Origin: Cytobacillus gottheilii | GTDB lineage: Bacteria > Bacillota > Bacilli > Bacillales > Cytobacillaceae | Assembly: GCF_900166665.1 (NCBI RefSeq) | Contig: NZ_LT800494.1 | Location: forward strand, 3,094,422-3,158,421 | DNA: 64,000 nucleotides | Reading direction: 5' to 3' | In this document: positions 53,911 through 61,891 of the stretch, in pieces | How positions within the stretch are numbered: position 1 is the stretch's first letter | Layout: every line of letters begins with the position of its first letter | The notes under the pieces: generated by a model | The model's database searches: none | What the model was told of the DNA's origin: nothing | Seen by the model: only the letters and a program-made list of their open reading frames with translations | Position numbers and translations under genes: made by a program

Positions 53911-54879
53911 TTACACCTTCTCTATTAAAGCAATAACATATTGATGCAGCTGCTTTGCCTGTTTCAAAATGTGCTTTAATTCTGCTCTTTCAATCTTTGA
54001 TAATCCCACCACATTCAGATAGTGTGCATCCTCATATGAGGTGACATCCTTCATCCTGTTAACACGGATTTGAAGCAGCGCTTTATAGGCAAAATAGGAA
54101 TCTTTAAGCTCACTGGCATATTGTTTATCCTTTAATAATGCAAGCATCCTAGCCTCTGTTGAAGTTACCTGAATTCCTTCCTTTACAGCTAATATTCGAA
54201 TAGCATTTACAAAGGGAATAAAAGCTGAATATTTTAAATCAATACAGCCATGATATTTTCCTTTTTCTTCAACAATAATTTGTCCTAGAGGTCCGATTGA
54301 GTTTTTGAAATGCTGTACATTTTCCATGACTCTTTTAACCAGGTAAGAATGTTTTTGACCATATTCATGGATAAAAGTCTTTAATTCTTCCACTAATTGC
54401 TCTTCTCCTATCAGAGAACGTGCATCATAAAAAATTTGCAAGTTGCGTATAGATGCCCAGCTTGCCTCCTCCATCCAATCCTTCAACTGAAACCGCCACT
54501 CTTGTAACGATTTGCACCATAATGGATTGCTGCTCATAACATTGCCTTCACAATATGGATAACCTACCTCATTTAGCCCGAAAGATATTTCCTCTCCTAA
54601 ACGAAGGAAAAACATATTCGCCTCTTTTGTATCTTCTTTATAAATAATTCCATGGTCTTGATCACTGAAGAGCCCCTGTTCAAATCTGCCTCCACTTCCC
54701 GTAAGAAAAAAGGCAAAATTACACGGTGGTTCTCCTATCTTCTCTATTGTCAGCATAACAACATTTTCAATAATACGATCGTGGAATTTATTTAACATAT
54801 CTGTATTCTGCATATTTTGATTTACATTTTTAGCTTTCCAACTCTTTATATCAAGATAACTGGAGAAAGAAGTTTCCAA
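53911..54879 (-). CDS. DUF294 putative nucleotidyltransferase
   Basis: A 322-aa protein with a GlnD-like nucleotidyltransferase core: FLTGSGGRFEQGLFSDQDHGIIY (about 57-79) has the GS-x9-SDxD pattern of the Pol-beta superfamily. A C-terminal helical substrate-binding-like domain follows (DUF294_C). Related proteins usually have CBS domains, absent here. I use TTG 54879, five bases after AGGAAGGG; ATG 54903 has no site. Target unknown; the pairing with the exonuclease recurs in other bacteria. Confidence 0.8.
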   Translation of the reverse strand: METSFSSYLDIKSWKAKNVNQNMQNTDMLNKFHDRIIENVVMLTIEKIGEPPCNFAFFLTGSGGRFEQGLFSDQDHGIIYKEDTKEANMFFLRLGEEISFGLNEVGYPYCEGNVMSSNPLWCKSLQEWRFQLKDWMEEASWASIRNLQIFYDARSLIGEEQLVEELKTFIHEYGQKHSYLVKRVMENVQHFKNSIGPLGQIIVEEKGKYHGCIDLKYSAFIPFVNAIRILAVKEGIQVTSTEARMLALLKDKQYASELKDSYFAYKALLQIRVNRMKDVTSYEDAHYLNVVGLSKIERAELKHILKQAKQLHQYVIALIEKV

Positions 54880-54940
54880 ACTAACCCTTCCTTTTTGAAG
54901 CATCTGAATTTGTTTAAAACTTCATCATGCTAAGCAGATA

Positions 54941-54976
54941 AAAATAATGCCCATAATCGCAGTTGATTATGGGCAT
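54941..54976 (-). terminator. Terminator of the ammonium transporter
   Basis: ATGCCCATAATC pairs with GATTATGGGCAT around CGCAGT; the T-rich TTTTAT follows on the minus strand, 22 bases past the stop. Confidence 0.8.
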
Positions 54977-54998
54977 CTCTGACCTTACTTGTTGAAAA

Positions 54999-56267
54999 TC
55001 AAGAGCTTAATTTCTTGTTATCTTCTGCCATAAATACTTCAGGATAACCATAGCTGCCATGCTCACTCATGTCAAGGCCCATAATTTCTTCTTCTTCCGT
55101 AACACGAAGTCCGCCAAGTGCCTTCTTGATCACAAATAGGATCGCAAACGATACAGCAAAAGCGAATGCTCCTGAAACGACAACACCTAGAGCTTGAACA
55201 CCAAGCTGTGTAAATCCGCCGCCGTAGAATAATCCTGCCTGACCAACTGATGCAAGCTCTGGTGTAGCAAAGAATCCAGTTGATAAAGTACCCCAAACAC
55301 CCGCAGCTCCGTGAACAGATAACGCGAAGATCGGATCATCAATTTTTCTCTTTTCAAAGAAACGAGCACTATAGAATACAAGAACTCCGGCAACTAAACC
55401 GATCAGAACTGCCGCCCATGTATCTACGAAAGCACATGATGCGGTAATGGCAACAAGACCAGCTAGTGCACCATTTAACAGTGTTGGCACATCTGATTTT
55501 CCTAAAACAATCCAAGAGATAATCGCTGCTGCAACTGCACCTGCTCCAGCTGCAAGATTCGTGTTAAGAGCAACAAACCCGAAGAATCCGCCATCTACAG
55601 AAACGGTGCTTCCCGCATTAAACCCGAACCAGCCTACCCATAAAATTAAGACACCTAAAGCCGTATAAACTTGATTATGTCCAAAGATATTATTCGGAGA
55701 ACCATCTTTATTATATTTACCAATACGAGGTTTCAGTAAAATCGTCGCGGCTAAAGCAGCCATTGCACCTGTTAAATGGACAACTGTAGAACCTGCAAAG
55801 TCCTGCTTGCCATGTTCTGCAAGCCAGCCGCCACCCCAGATCCAGTGAGCAACAACAGGATAGACGATTGCAGAAAATAGAATCGTAAAGATAAGATATA
55901 CAGATAATTTCGCTCTTTCAGCAAATCCGCCTAACGCAATCGTAATGGAAATTCCCGCAAATGCTAATTGGAAAACGAAGAAAACAGCTGAAGATAACCC
56001 CATACCCTCAAGCTCTTGCCCGGAGTAGAAGAAATTTGAGAAGCCGACTAAGAAGTTTGCATTATCTCCAAATATAAAACCAAATCCTACTGCCCAGAAA
56101 ACAAGTGATGCGAGTCCGAATGTAACAATCGTTTTACCGGCAATATGCCCCGCATTTTTCATCCTTGTAGAACCTGCTTCCAGCATAATGAATCCGCCAA
56201 TCATAAAAATAACTAAAATTGCACTAATCATGACCCACAGGCTGTTCATTAAAAATGTAGCATCCAT
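54999..56267 (-). CDS. nrgA: Ammonium transporter (Amt/NrgA)
   Basis: A 422-aa ammonium channel with 11 TM helices. The twin pore histidines are in GSTVVHLTGA and ALSVHGAAGVWG, and GGFIMLEAGSTRMKNAG and FGFNAGST are family blocks. The C-terminal cytosolic tail GLRVTEEEEIMGLDMSEHG is the gating segment that normally meets GlnK/NrgB. No glnK-type gene is adjacent. The ATG follows AAGGGGG. A TnrA/GlnR consensus box lies 47 bp upstream. Confidence 0.93.
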   Translation of the reverse strand: MDATFLMNSLWVMISAILVIFMIGGFIMLEAGSTRMKNAGHIAGKTIVTFGLASLVFWAVGFGFIFGDNANFLVGFSNFFYSGQELEGMGLSSAVFFVFQLAFAGISITIALGGFAERAKLSVYLIFTILFSAIVYPVVAHWIWGGGWLAEHGKQDFAGSTVVHLTGAMAALAATILLKPRIGKYNKDGSPNNIFGHNQVYTALGVLILWVGWFGFNAGSTVSVDGGFFGFVALNTNLAAGAGAVAAAIISWIVLGKSDVPTLLNGALAGLVAITASCAFVDTWAAVLIGLVAGVLVFYSARFFEKRKIDDPIFALSVHGAAGVWGTLSTGFFATPELASVGQAGLFYGGGFTQLGVQALGVVVSGAFAFAVSFAILFVIKKALGGLRVTEEEEIMGLDMSEHGSYGYPEVFMAEDNKKLSS

Positions 56268-56290
56268 CGTTTTTCCCCCTTAAATTTTTA

Positions 56291-56307
56291 TGTCACATTT
56301 ATTAACT
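56291..56307 (-). promoter_or_regulatory. Secondary TnrA/GlnR-like box
   Basis: TGTCACATTTATTAACT fits TGTNA-N7-TNACA with one mismatch at the last base. It lies 23 bp (start to start) from the perfect box. Confidence 0.4.
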
Positions 56308-56313
56308 ATTAGA

Positions 56314-56330
56314 TGTTAGATTATGTGACA
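56314..56330 (-). promoter_or_regulatory. TnrA/GlnR box upstream of nrgA
   Basis: On the minus strand TGTCACATAATCTAACA is an exact match to TGTNA-N7-TNACA. Its position 47 bp before the nrgA ATG fits activation by TnrA during nitrogen limitation, as known for nrgAB. Confidence 0.75.
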
Positions 56331-56546
56331 TGTGATAATTAACTCTTATTTTACTTGAAATTATAAAGAAGTCAACACGAAATTTATAATTTTCCGAAAT
56401 TTATGTTATAATTTCTTCCATCACCCTTTCTCACCGCATATTCGTCATCTTTGCGGACAAAATAAAAAAGCAATTTATGATTAATACCGGATCAAAAACA
56501 TATCTGGGATCATGGATTGTGACTACCTTGTTGGGAGTGATGGATC

Positions 56547-56735
56547 ATGGCAAGAAACAAACTATTAGTACCCGGTTCTGAAAATGCTTTAGAACAAATG
56601 AAGCAGGAAATTGCAGGGGAGTTTGGCGTACAGCTTGGTGCAGACACAACCTCAAGAGCAAACGGATCTGTTGGCGGCGAAATGACAAAACGGCTCGTTG
56701 CCCTAGCAGAGGAACAGTTGAAAAATCAACAGTAA
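56547..56735 (+). CDS. Alpha/beta-type small acid-soluble spore protein
   Basis: A 62-aa [34 protein letters not shown], with the GPR cleavage motif EFGVQLG, then [20 protein letters not shown]. Paralogue of 13153-13344 with about two thirds identity by eye. The ATG follows GGGAGTGATGGATC. Forespore expression is expected from the family. Confidence 0.95.
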   Translation: MARNKLLVPGSENALEQMKQEIAGEFGVQLGADTTSRANGSVGGEMTKRLVALAEEQLKNQQ

Positions 56736-56738
56736 ATA

Positions 56739-56773
56739 AAAGGGATGCCATTAAAATCGGCATCCCCTTTTTT
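56739..56773 (+). terminator. Terminator of the second SASP gene
   Basis: AAAAGGGATGCC pairs with GGCATCCCCTTTT and TT follows. It also lies just past the convergent HxlR gene. Confidence 0.85.
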
Positions 56774-56780
56774 ATGAATA

Positions 56781-57161
56781 TTATTGAGATATTTGATCTT
56801 TCTCGTTTAAGATACTTTCCTCTAAATACTGCGACTTATCTCCATAGACATTTGTTATATGTTTTTCACCCCATGCACAAAGAAGATCCAGGATAGACTG
56901 CAGACTTTCTCCATACTCACTTAATTCGTATTCAACCTTAGGCGGTATTTGGTTATACACAATTCGATTAATCACACCATCATCTTCAAGCTCACGCAAT
57001 TGCTGCGTCAGCATTTTCTGCGTAATATTCGGCATAAGCCTTTTCAATTCGCTTGTCCGTTTTTTTCCATGAGTCAAATGACAAAGGATTACACACTTCC
57101 ATTTCCCTCCAATAACTTCAAGGGTAGCTTCTACCCCAATATTATATTTCTTTTTCTTCAT
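56781..57161 (-). CDS. HxlR-family transcriptional regulator (YtcD-like)
   Basis: A 126-aa winged-helix regulator: VEATLEVIGGKWKCVILCHL (about 10-29), then RTSELKRLMPNITQKMLTQQLRELEDDGVI. The Cys found before VE in redox-sensing HxlR proteins such as HypR is Gly here, though C23 and C27 are present. It diverges from an MFS gene followed by an aldo/keto reductase, the order ytcD-ytbD-ytbE of B. subtilis. It probably represses the neighbours. Confidence 0.87.
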   Translation of the reverse strand: MKKKKYNIGVEATLEVIGGKWKCVILCHLTHGKKRTSELKRLMPNITQKMLTQQLRELEDDGVINRIVYNQIPPKVEYELSEYGESLQSILDLLCAWGEKHITNVYGDKSQYLEESILNEKDQISQ

Positions 57162-57176
57162 TTTGCTTTCTCCTTT

Positions 57177-57202
57177 CGATAGGCACCAAAAGGTTCCTAT
57201 CG
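57177..57202. promoter_or_regulatory. Candidate HxlR operator
   Basis: CGATAGG (57177-57183) and CCTATCG (57196-57202) are perfect inverted repeats with a 12-bp centre containing CCAAAAGG. The dyad lies 16-41 bp upstream of the regulator gene and in the promoter region shared with the divergent MFS gene. Confidence 0.5.
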
Positions 57203-57338
57203 CACTTTTTGGTTTCTATATTACAAAAAAGTACGTTCTTCTCTTTTGAGTGGTTATATTTCATAATAGCTTTTGCACACCGAACCATACTATACCATTC
57301 TAACAAGGAATGGAAAATATAATTCAGGAGGAAAATGT

Positions 57339-58526
57339 ATGCAAAAGAAAAATAATCAATTTGCATTGCTTGCATTGGCCATCAGTGCCTTTGCTATTGG
57401 TACAACAGAGTTTATTAGTGTTGGCCTTCTCCCTCTCATTGCAGAGGATTTAAATATAAGTCTGCCGATCGCTGGACTAACCGTTTCTGTTTATGCGCTG
57501 GGAGTTACAATTGGGGCACCGATTCTTACATCCTTAACATCAGCCGTTCCCCGCAAAACTTTACTAATTTGGATTATGATCATTTTCATTATCGGGAACA
57601 TGATCGCTGCAGCTGCTGTAAATATTGAAATTTTACTGATTGCACGGCTGATTTCAGCTTTTTCCCATGGTGTATTCATGTCAATTGGCTCAACTATTGC
57701 AGCAAGTTTAGTGCCTGAGCACAAAAGAGCTGGCGCCATTTCAATCATGTTTACCGGTCTAACAGTAGCAACAGTAACAGGAGTTCCATTTGGAACATTT
57801 TTAGGACAGCATTTCGGATGGCGGCTTGCCTTTATAGCAATTGTCATCATTGGTGTGATCTCACTTATCTCAAACAGTGTATTAATCCCAGGCAACTTGC
57901 CTCGCGGGAAAGCAACGAAAATAACTGAACAGTTTAAGCTGTTTAAAAACGGTCAATTGATTCAAGTATTTCTTATTACAGCTTTAGGCTATGGAGGAAC
58001 CTTTGTCGTATTTACTTATTTATCACCGCTTTTGCAGGATGTAACGGGTTTTGAAGAAAATACAGTAGCTCTTCTATTGCTTATTTACGGCATAGCCATT
58101 GCGATTGGGAACATGACAGGCGGCAAGTTAGCTAATACTAACCCGCTCCGCGCACTTCTTTATATGTTTATCATACAGGCAATAATATTATTTATCTTAC
58201 CTTTTAGTGCTTCAAATAAAATAGCAGGATTAGTGACCATTTTGTTTATGGGTTTATTTGCTTTTATGAACGTACCTGGTCTGCAATCCTATGTAGTGAT
58301 TCTTGCAGAAAGATACGTCCCCGCTGCAGTTGATGTTGCATCAGCTGTTAACATCGCTGCTTTTAATGCCGGAATTGCCATTGGGTCTTATGCAGGCGGA
58401 CTTATTTCAGATCAATTAGGGTTAATTCACACAGGCTGGGCCGGCGGGATTATGGTACTCGGTGCTGTCATATTGACAGGAAGAAGCTTAAAAGCAGAAA
58501 AGTTGTTTCGAGCGTCACAAGCTTAA
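57339..58526 (+). CDS. MFS transporter, DHA1/arabinose-efflux type (YtbD-like)
   Basis: A 395-aa 12-TM transporter. The N-terminus FALLALAISAFAIGTTEFISVGLLPLIAEDL is typical of the AraJ/PbuE/YtbD group, followed by the motif-A-like VYALGVTIGAPILTSLTSAVPRK. ATG 57339, seven bases after AGGAGG. Efflux of a drug or metabolite is likely; regulation by the divergent HxlR protein is inferred from position. Confidence 0.87.
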   Translation: MQKKNNQFALLALAISAFAIGTTEFISVGLLPLIAEDLNISLPIAGLTVSVYALGVTIGAPILTSLTSAVPRKTLLIWIMIIFIIGNMIAAAAVNIEILLIARLISAFSHGVFMSIGSTIAASLVPEHKRAGAISIMFTGLTVATVTGVPFGTFLGQHFGWRLAFIAIVIIGVISLISNSVLIPGNLPRGKATKITEQFKLFKNGQLIQVFLITALGYGGTFVVFTYLSPLLQDVTGFEENTVALLLLIYGIAIAIGNMTGGKLANTNPLRALLYMFIIQAIILFILPFSASNKIAGLVTILFMGLFAFMNVPGLQSYVVILAERYVPAAVDVASAVNIAAFNAGIAIGSYAGGLISDQLGLIHTGWAGGIMVLGAVILTGRSLKAEKLFRASQA

Positions 58527-58647
58527 AGTGTTTTATAACCATTCATTCGTTTTAAAAGTTTAGGAGGTGATGTCTAAGGTTTTCGTTTTCATTTTCACTT
58601 TAAATAATCAGAAATATATAGATCATACGTAAATGGAGGAAATAAAA

Positions 58648-59493
58648 ATGACTGCAAAAAGTGTACAAGATAAAACAACCTTGCATAATGGCGTTCAAAT
58701 GCCATGGTTTGGTTTAGGAGTATTTAAAGTTGAGGAAGGTCCCGACACAATTCATTCTGTTAAAGCAGCCATAAAAAATGGCTATTTGAGCATTGACACA
58801 GCTGCTGTTTATCAAAATGAAGAGGGTGTTGGAGAAGGGATTCGCCAAGGACTTGCTGAAAGCGGCTTAAAACGCGGGGATTTATTTATTACCTCCAAAG
58901 TCTGGAACGCAGATCTTGGTTATGAAGAAACTTTGGCAGCTTATGAAACAAGCCTTCAGAAATTGGGATTAGATTACCTGGACCTTTATTTAATTCATTG
59001 GCCAGTAGCAGGAAAATATAAATCGGCCTGGAAAGCCCTTGAAAAATTATATAAACAAGGTCGTGTAAAAGCAATTGGTGTCAGCAACTTCCAAATTCAC
59101 CATCTTGAAGATCTAATGAAGGATGCAGAAATAAATCCAATGGTTAATCAAGTTGAATTGCATCCAAAATTAACACAAATGGAATTGCGCGATTTTTGCA
59201 GACAGCATGCGATCCAGATTGAAGCTTGGTCACCGCTTATGCAAGGCGAATTACTGACACATCCAGTTCTTTTGAAGATAGCTGAAACACACGGAAAGTC
59301 TGTTGCACAAATCATTTTGCGCTGGGATCTTCAGAATGAAATCATTACCATTCCAAAGTCAATAAAAGAACATCGAATTATTGAGAACTCATCTATTTTT
59401 GACTTTAATCTTTCATTACAAGAGATGGAAACGATTAATCTGTTAAATGAAAACAGACGAGTTGGACCAGATCCTGATCATATTGATTTTTAA
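58648..59493 (+). CDS. Aldo/keto reductase (YtbE-like)
   Basis: A 281-aa NADPH-dependent reductase of the AKR5G/YtbE type. GYLSIDTAAVYQNEEGVGEGIR carries the catalytic Asp and Tyr (about 45-66), the Lys is in LFITSKVWN and the His in LYLIHWP. ITIPKSIKEHRIIEN binds the cofactor phosphate. ATG 58648 follows GGAGGAAATAAAA. It reduces aldehydes such as methylglyoxal in the family. Third gene of the HxlR-MFS-AKR set. Confidence 0.92.
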   Translation: MTAKSVQDKTTLHNGVQMPWFGLGVFKVEEGPDTIHSVKAAIKNGYLSIDTAAVYQNEEGVGEGIRQGLAESGLKRGDLFITSKVWNADLGYEETLAAYETSLQKLGLDYLDLYLIHWPVAGKYKSAWKALEKLYKQGRVKAIGVSNFQIHHLEDLMKDAEINPMVNQVELHPKLTQMELRDFCRQHAIQIEAWSPLMQGELLTHPVLLKIAETHGKSVAQIILRWDLQNEIITIPKSIKEHRIIENSSIFDFNLSLQEMETINLLNENRRVGPDPDHIDF

Positions 59494-59589
59494 ATAAGGC
59501 ACTATTTTTAGGGATGTTGTTCTTAATAATCACGACAAAGAGAAAAGATGTGCACTCATCTGATTTTTTACTCTTATAAATAAACAAAA

Positions 59590-59725
59590 AGAAGCTGGAA
59601 CATAAGTTTGCAACACGAATCATAGAACCGATTGGTTAGGAAGTGAATCTTTCTAATCATTCGGTTTTTTATTTGATAAATTCGTGTTTTAGAAATGTTA
59701 TTTTAGTTTTTTCACAGCAGCTTTA
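59590..59725 (+). repeat. Dispersed modular repeat, copy F (core deleted)
   Basis: Left tip AGAAGCTGGAACATAA, hairpin ACCGATTGGTTAG...CTAATCATTCGGT + T6 (about 59628-59670) and then directly the right arm (TTCGTGTTTTAGAAA...TTTCACAGCAGCTT). The GC-rich core is missing. It follows the aldo/keto reductase by 97 bp. Confidence 0.8.
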
Positions 59726-59825
59726 ACTTTATAAAATAATTCTGAAATTATTTATTTAATACGAAACTAATTTTCCATTTCTACGTATATATTGTCAATA
59801 AAATAAGAACAAAGAGGTGTTTTTC

Positions 59826-59951
59826 ATGAAAATGAAAAAGAAAGAAGAACATAAAAAGTCGGCGTATTTTGAGGCTGCAATCGAGCTGATGGAGCCGATT
59901 ATTCTTCTTTTCCGCTACTTAATCCGAGGGGCACTGAAACTTTTGGAGTAA
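59826..59951 (+). CDS. Small protein with amphipathic C-terminal helix
   Basis: A 41-aa ORF: charged head (MKMKKKEEHKKSAY) and a hydrophobic segment FEAAIELMEPIILLFRYLIRGALKLLE. AAAGAGGTG lies six bases upstream of the ATG. The composition and good site make it likely real; it probably associates with the membrane. No family recognised. Confidence 0.55.
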   Translation: MKMKKKEEHKKSAYFEAAIELMEPIILLFRYLIRGALKLLE

Positions 59952-60058
59952 ATATGTACCTCTTTTGACACATTTTTGGTCATAATTTACTTTTAATATC
60001 TCTTGCCTAATGTTAATATTGTGGCAACCAAGACTATTTTCCTAAAGGAGTGTTTAGC

Positions 60059-60256
60059 ATGTTAACTTTTCAGTCTCCGAATGACGTAATTGACCAAAAG
60101 CAATTAAGAGAGAAAATTGACGTACTTCGTGCTAAACTCATTAAAACTGGATTGGAGAATGGTTTTCAGCATGTACAAACTATTAAAATTAGTCAAGATC
60201 TTGATGAACATATTGCACTATATCAAATACAATATTGCTATAACTCTTACGAATAA
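60059..60256 (+). CDS. Spo0E-like aspartyl-phosphate phosphatase
   Basis: A 65-aa helical hairpin protein with the signature SQDLDEHI (about 47-54) of the Spo0E family, which dephosphorylates Spo0A~P and delays sporulation. LREKIDVLRAKLIKTGLENGF forms the first helix. ATG 60059 follows AAAGGAG by eight bases. It converges with galU with a three-base gap, so transcripts must overlap. Confidence 0.87.
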   Translation: MLTFQSPNDVIDQKQLREKIDVLRAKLIKTGLENGFQHVQTIKISQDLDEHIALYQIQYCYNSYE

Positions 60257-60259
60257 AAT

Positions 60260-61141
60260 TTAAACTTTTACAGATTGTAATAATTGAGTCATATAGCTCA
60301 TAACCTCTTTTTTCATATCATCTCTTTGCAAAGCATAATCAATTGTTGCTTTTACATACCCAAACTTGTCTCCAATATCGTATCTTTCGCCTTCAAATTC
60401 GAAGGCGAAGACCTCTTGTATCTCGTGCAGCCGGTTAATGGCATCTGTTAATTGCACTTCCCCGCCTGCTCCAGCTGGAAGATCCGCTAAAATCTTAAAG
60501 ATCTCTGGTTTTAATATGTATCTGCCTGAAATAGCCAGATTGGACGGCGCTTCTTCTGCTAATGGCTTTTCGACTAATCTTTCAATTGCTACCACTTCTT
60601 CATTATGATCCTGATTCCGCGGATGAATAATCCCATATTTATGAACTTCTGTCCAATCCACACGCTGAACACCTACTATAGAGGAACTAAAGCGATTAAA
60701 CATCCGCATTAATTGCCTAAGGCAAGGCTGTTGAGATTTGACAATATCATCTCCAAGCAAAACCGCAAAAGGCTCATTGCCAATAAATCGGCTCGCACAT
60801 AGAATAGCGTCTCCCAGTCCTCTCGGTTCCTTCTGGCGGATATAGTGAATATTGGCCAAGCTTGAAATCTCCTGTACTGTATTTAACATATCAAGCTTCG
60901 CCTTTTTAAATAACGTTTCTTCAAGCTCATACGATTTATCGAAATGATCCTCAATCGCTCTCTTTCCTCTTCCCGTCACAATAATAATGCCCTCAATCCC
61001 TGACTCAACTGCTTCCTCAACAATAAATTGAATCGCCGGTTTATCGACAATCGGCAGCATTTCCTTTGGCATCGCTTTTGTAGCAGGCAAAAATCTTGTT
61101 CCAAGACCAGCAGCAGGTATAATTGCTTTTTTAACACTCAT
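60260..61141 (-). CDS. galU: UTP-glucose-1-phosphate uridylyltransferase
   Basis: A 293-aa pyrophosphorylase making UDP-glucose for teichoic acid glucosylation and glycolipid synthesis. The nucleotide loop is IIPAAGLGTRFLPATKAMPKEMLP (about 6-29), with VDKPAIQFIVEEA, LGDAILCA and GGEVQLTDAI further on. ATG 61141, six bases after AGGAGG; ATG 61144 is too close. B. subtilis name: gtaB. Confidence 0.95.
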   Translation of the reverse strand: MSVKKAIIPAAGLGTRFLPATKAMPKEMLPIVDKPAIQFIVEEAVESGIEGIIIVTGRGKRAIEDHFDKSYELEETLFKKAKLDMLNTVQEISSLANIHYIRQKEPRGLGDAILCASRFIGNEPFAVLLGDDIVKSQQPCLRQLMRMFNRFSSSIVGVQRVDWTEVHKYGIIHPRNQDHNEEVVAIERLVEKPLAEEAPSNLAISGRYILKPEIFKILADLPAGAGGEVQLTDAINRLHEIQEVFAFEFEGERYDIGDKFGYVKATIDYALQRDDMKKEVMSYMTQLLQSVKV

Positions 61142-61394
61142 CATATTCCTCCTAATGAACTATTATAAAGACGCTCCCGAAAATGCTCTCTTCACCTTTC
61201 GATTAAAGACAAAATACTTACCACACCATTCCCCTGCAAATTCTTCAATTACCTATATGGTTCCTGCATAATAATTATTCATTTACATTTATTTAACAAA
61301 CAATGTCTTAACATTGAATTTACACTGATCTTAAAGAAGCTTTATATTTGTGCTTTAACATATAGGTATAGTTATTCTTAAGGAGCTGATAGCG

Positions 61395-61451
61395 ATGCTT
61401 GAATCATTAACAAGATTAGTGGTTTTAACGATCATCTGCGTGCTTGTTTGA
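61395..61451 (+). CDS. Possible 18-aa hydrophobic peptide
   Basis: MLESLTRLVVLTIICVLV follows AAGGAG with nine-base spacing. It is almost entirely hydrophobic with one Cys and would span or lie in the membrane. The only support is the ribosome binding site and composition; it could be chance. Confidence 0.3.
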   Translation: MLESLTRLVVLTIICVLV

Positions 61452-61891
61452 GGAAAATGCTATTCTAATCTTCTATTTCGTTTATAATCTCTTGCCTTTC
61501 GAGTTTTAAAAAACGACCTCAGTTATTACATACTGTTCTCTTAATATCACCGCATAAAAATACTTATACAGAAGACTACCCTGCAATTATCTAATATTTT
61601 TTTCAAGGCACTTTTCATGAGAAGCGTCTTTCGTATTTATGGTAAAAAACATATGTCTAGCTTATAAGAAGCAGTCAACACAAAAAGCCAATGATAATTT
61701 CATTGGCTTTTATGTCTTAGACTTTTATTAAATTAAGAGTATGGCCTCTTACAAATCTGATTGTTTCCTGATTAACCTAAAGCGTACGGTTCAAAAAGAA
61801 CCAGGTACAATCGAATGATTATACCTGGAAGAAATCCCTTGTCATGGTAACCATTATATTTATTTAACAAGTTAATCCGGTAGTTAAAACT
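61452..61891. other. Intergenic region with two hairpins
   Basis: No gene visible in 440 bp. AAAAAGCCAATGA/TCATTGGCTTTT (61682-61712) is a symmetric terminator. CCAGGTACAATCG/CGAATGATTATACCTGG (61801-61828), followed on the minus strand by TTCTTTTT, is the likely terminator of kduI. Confidence 0.5.
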
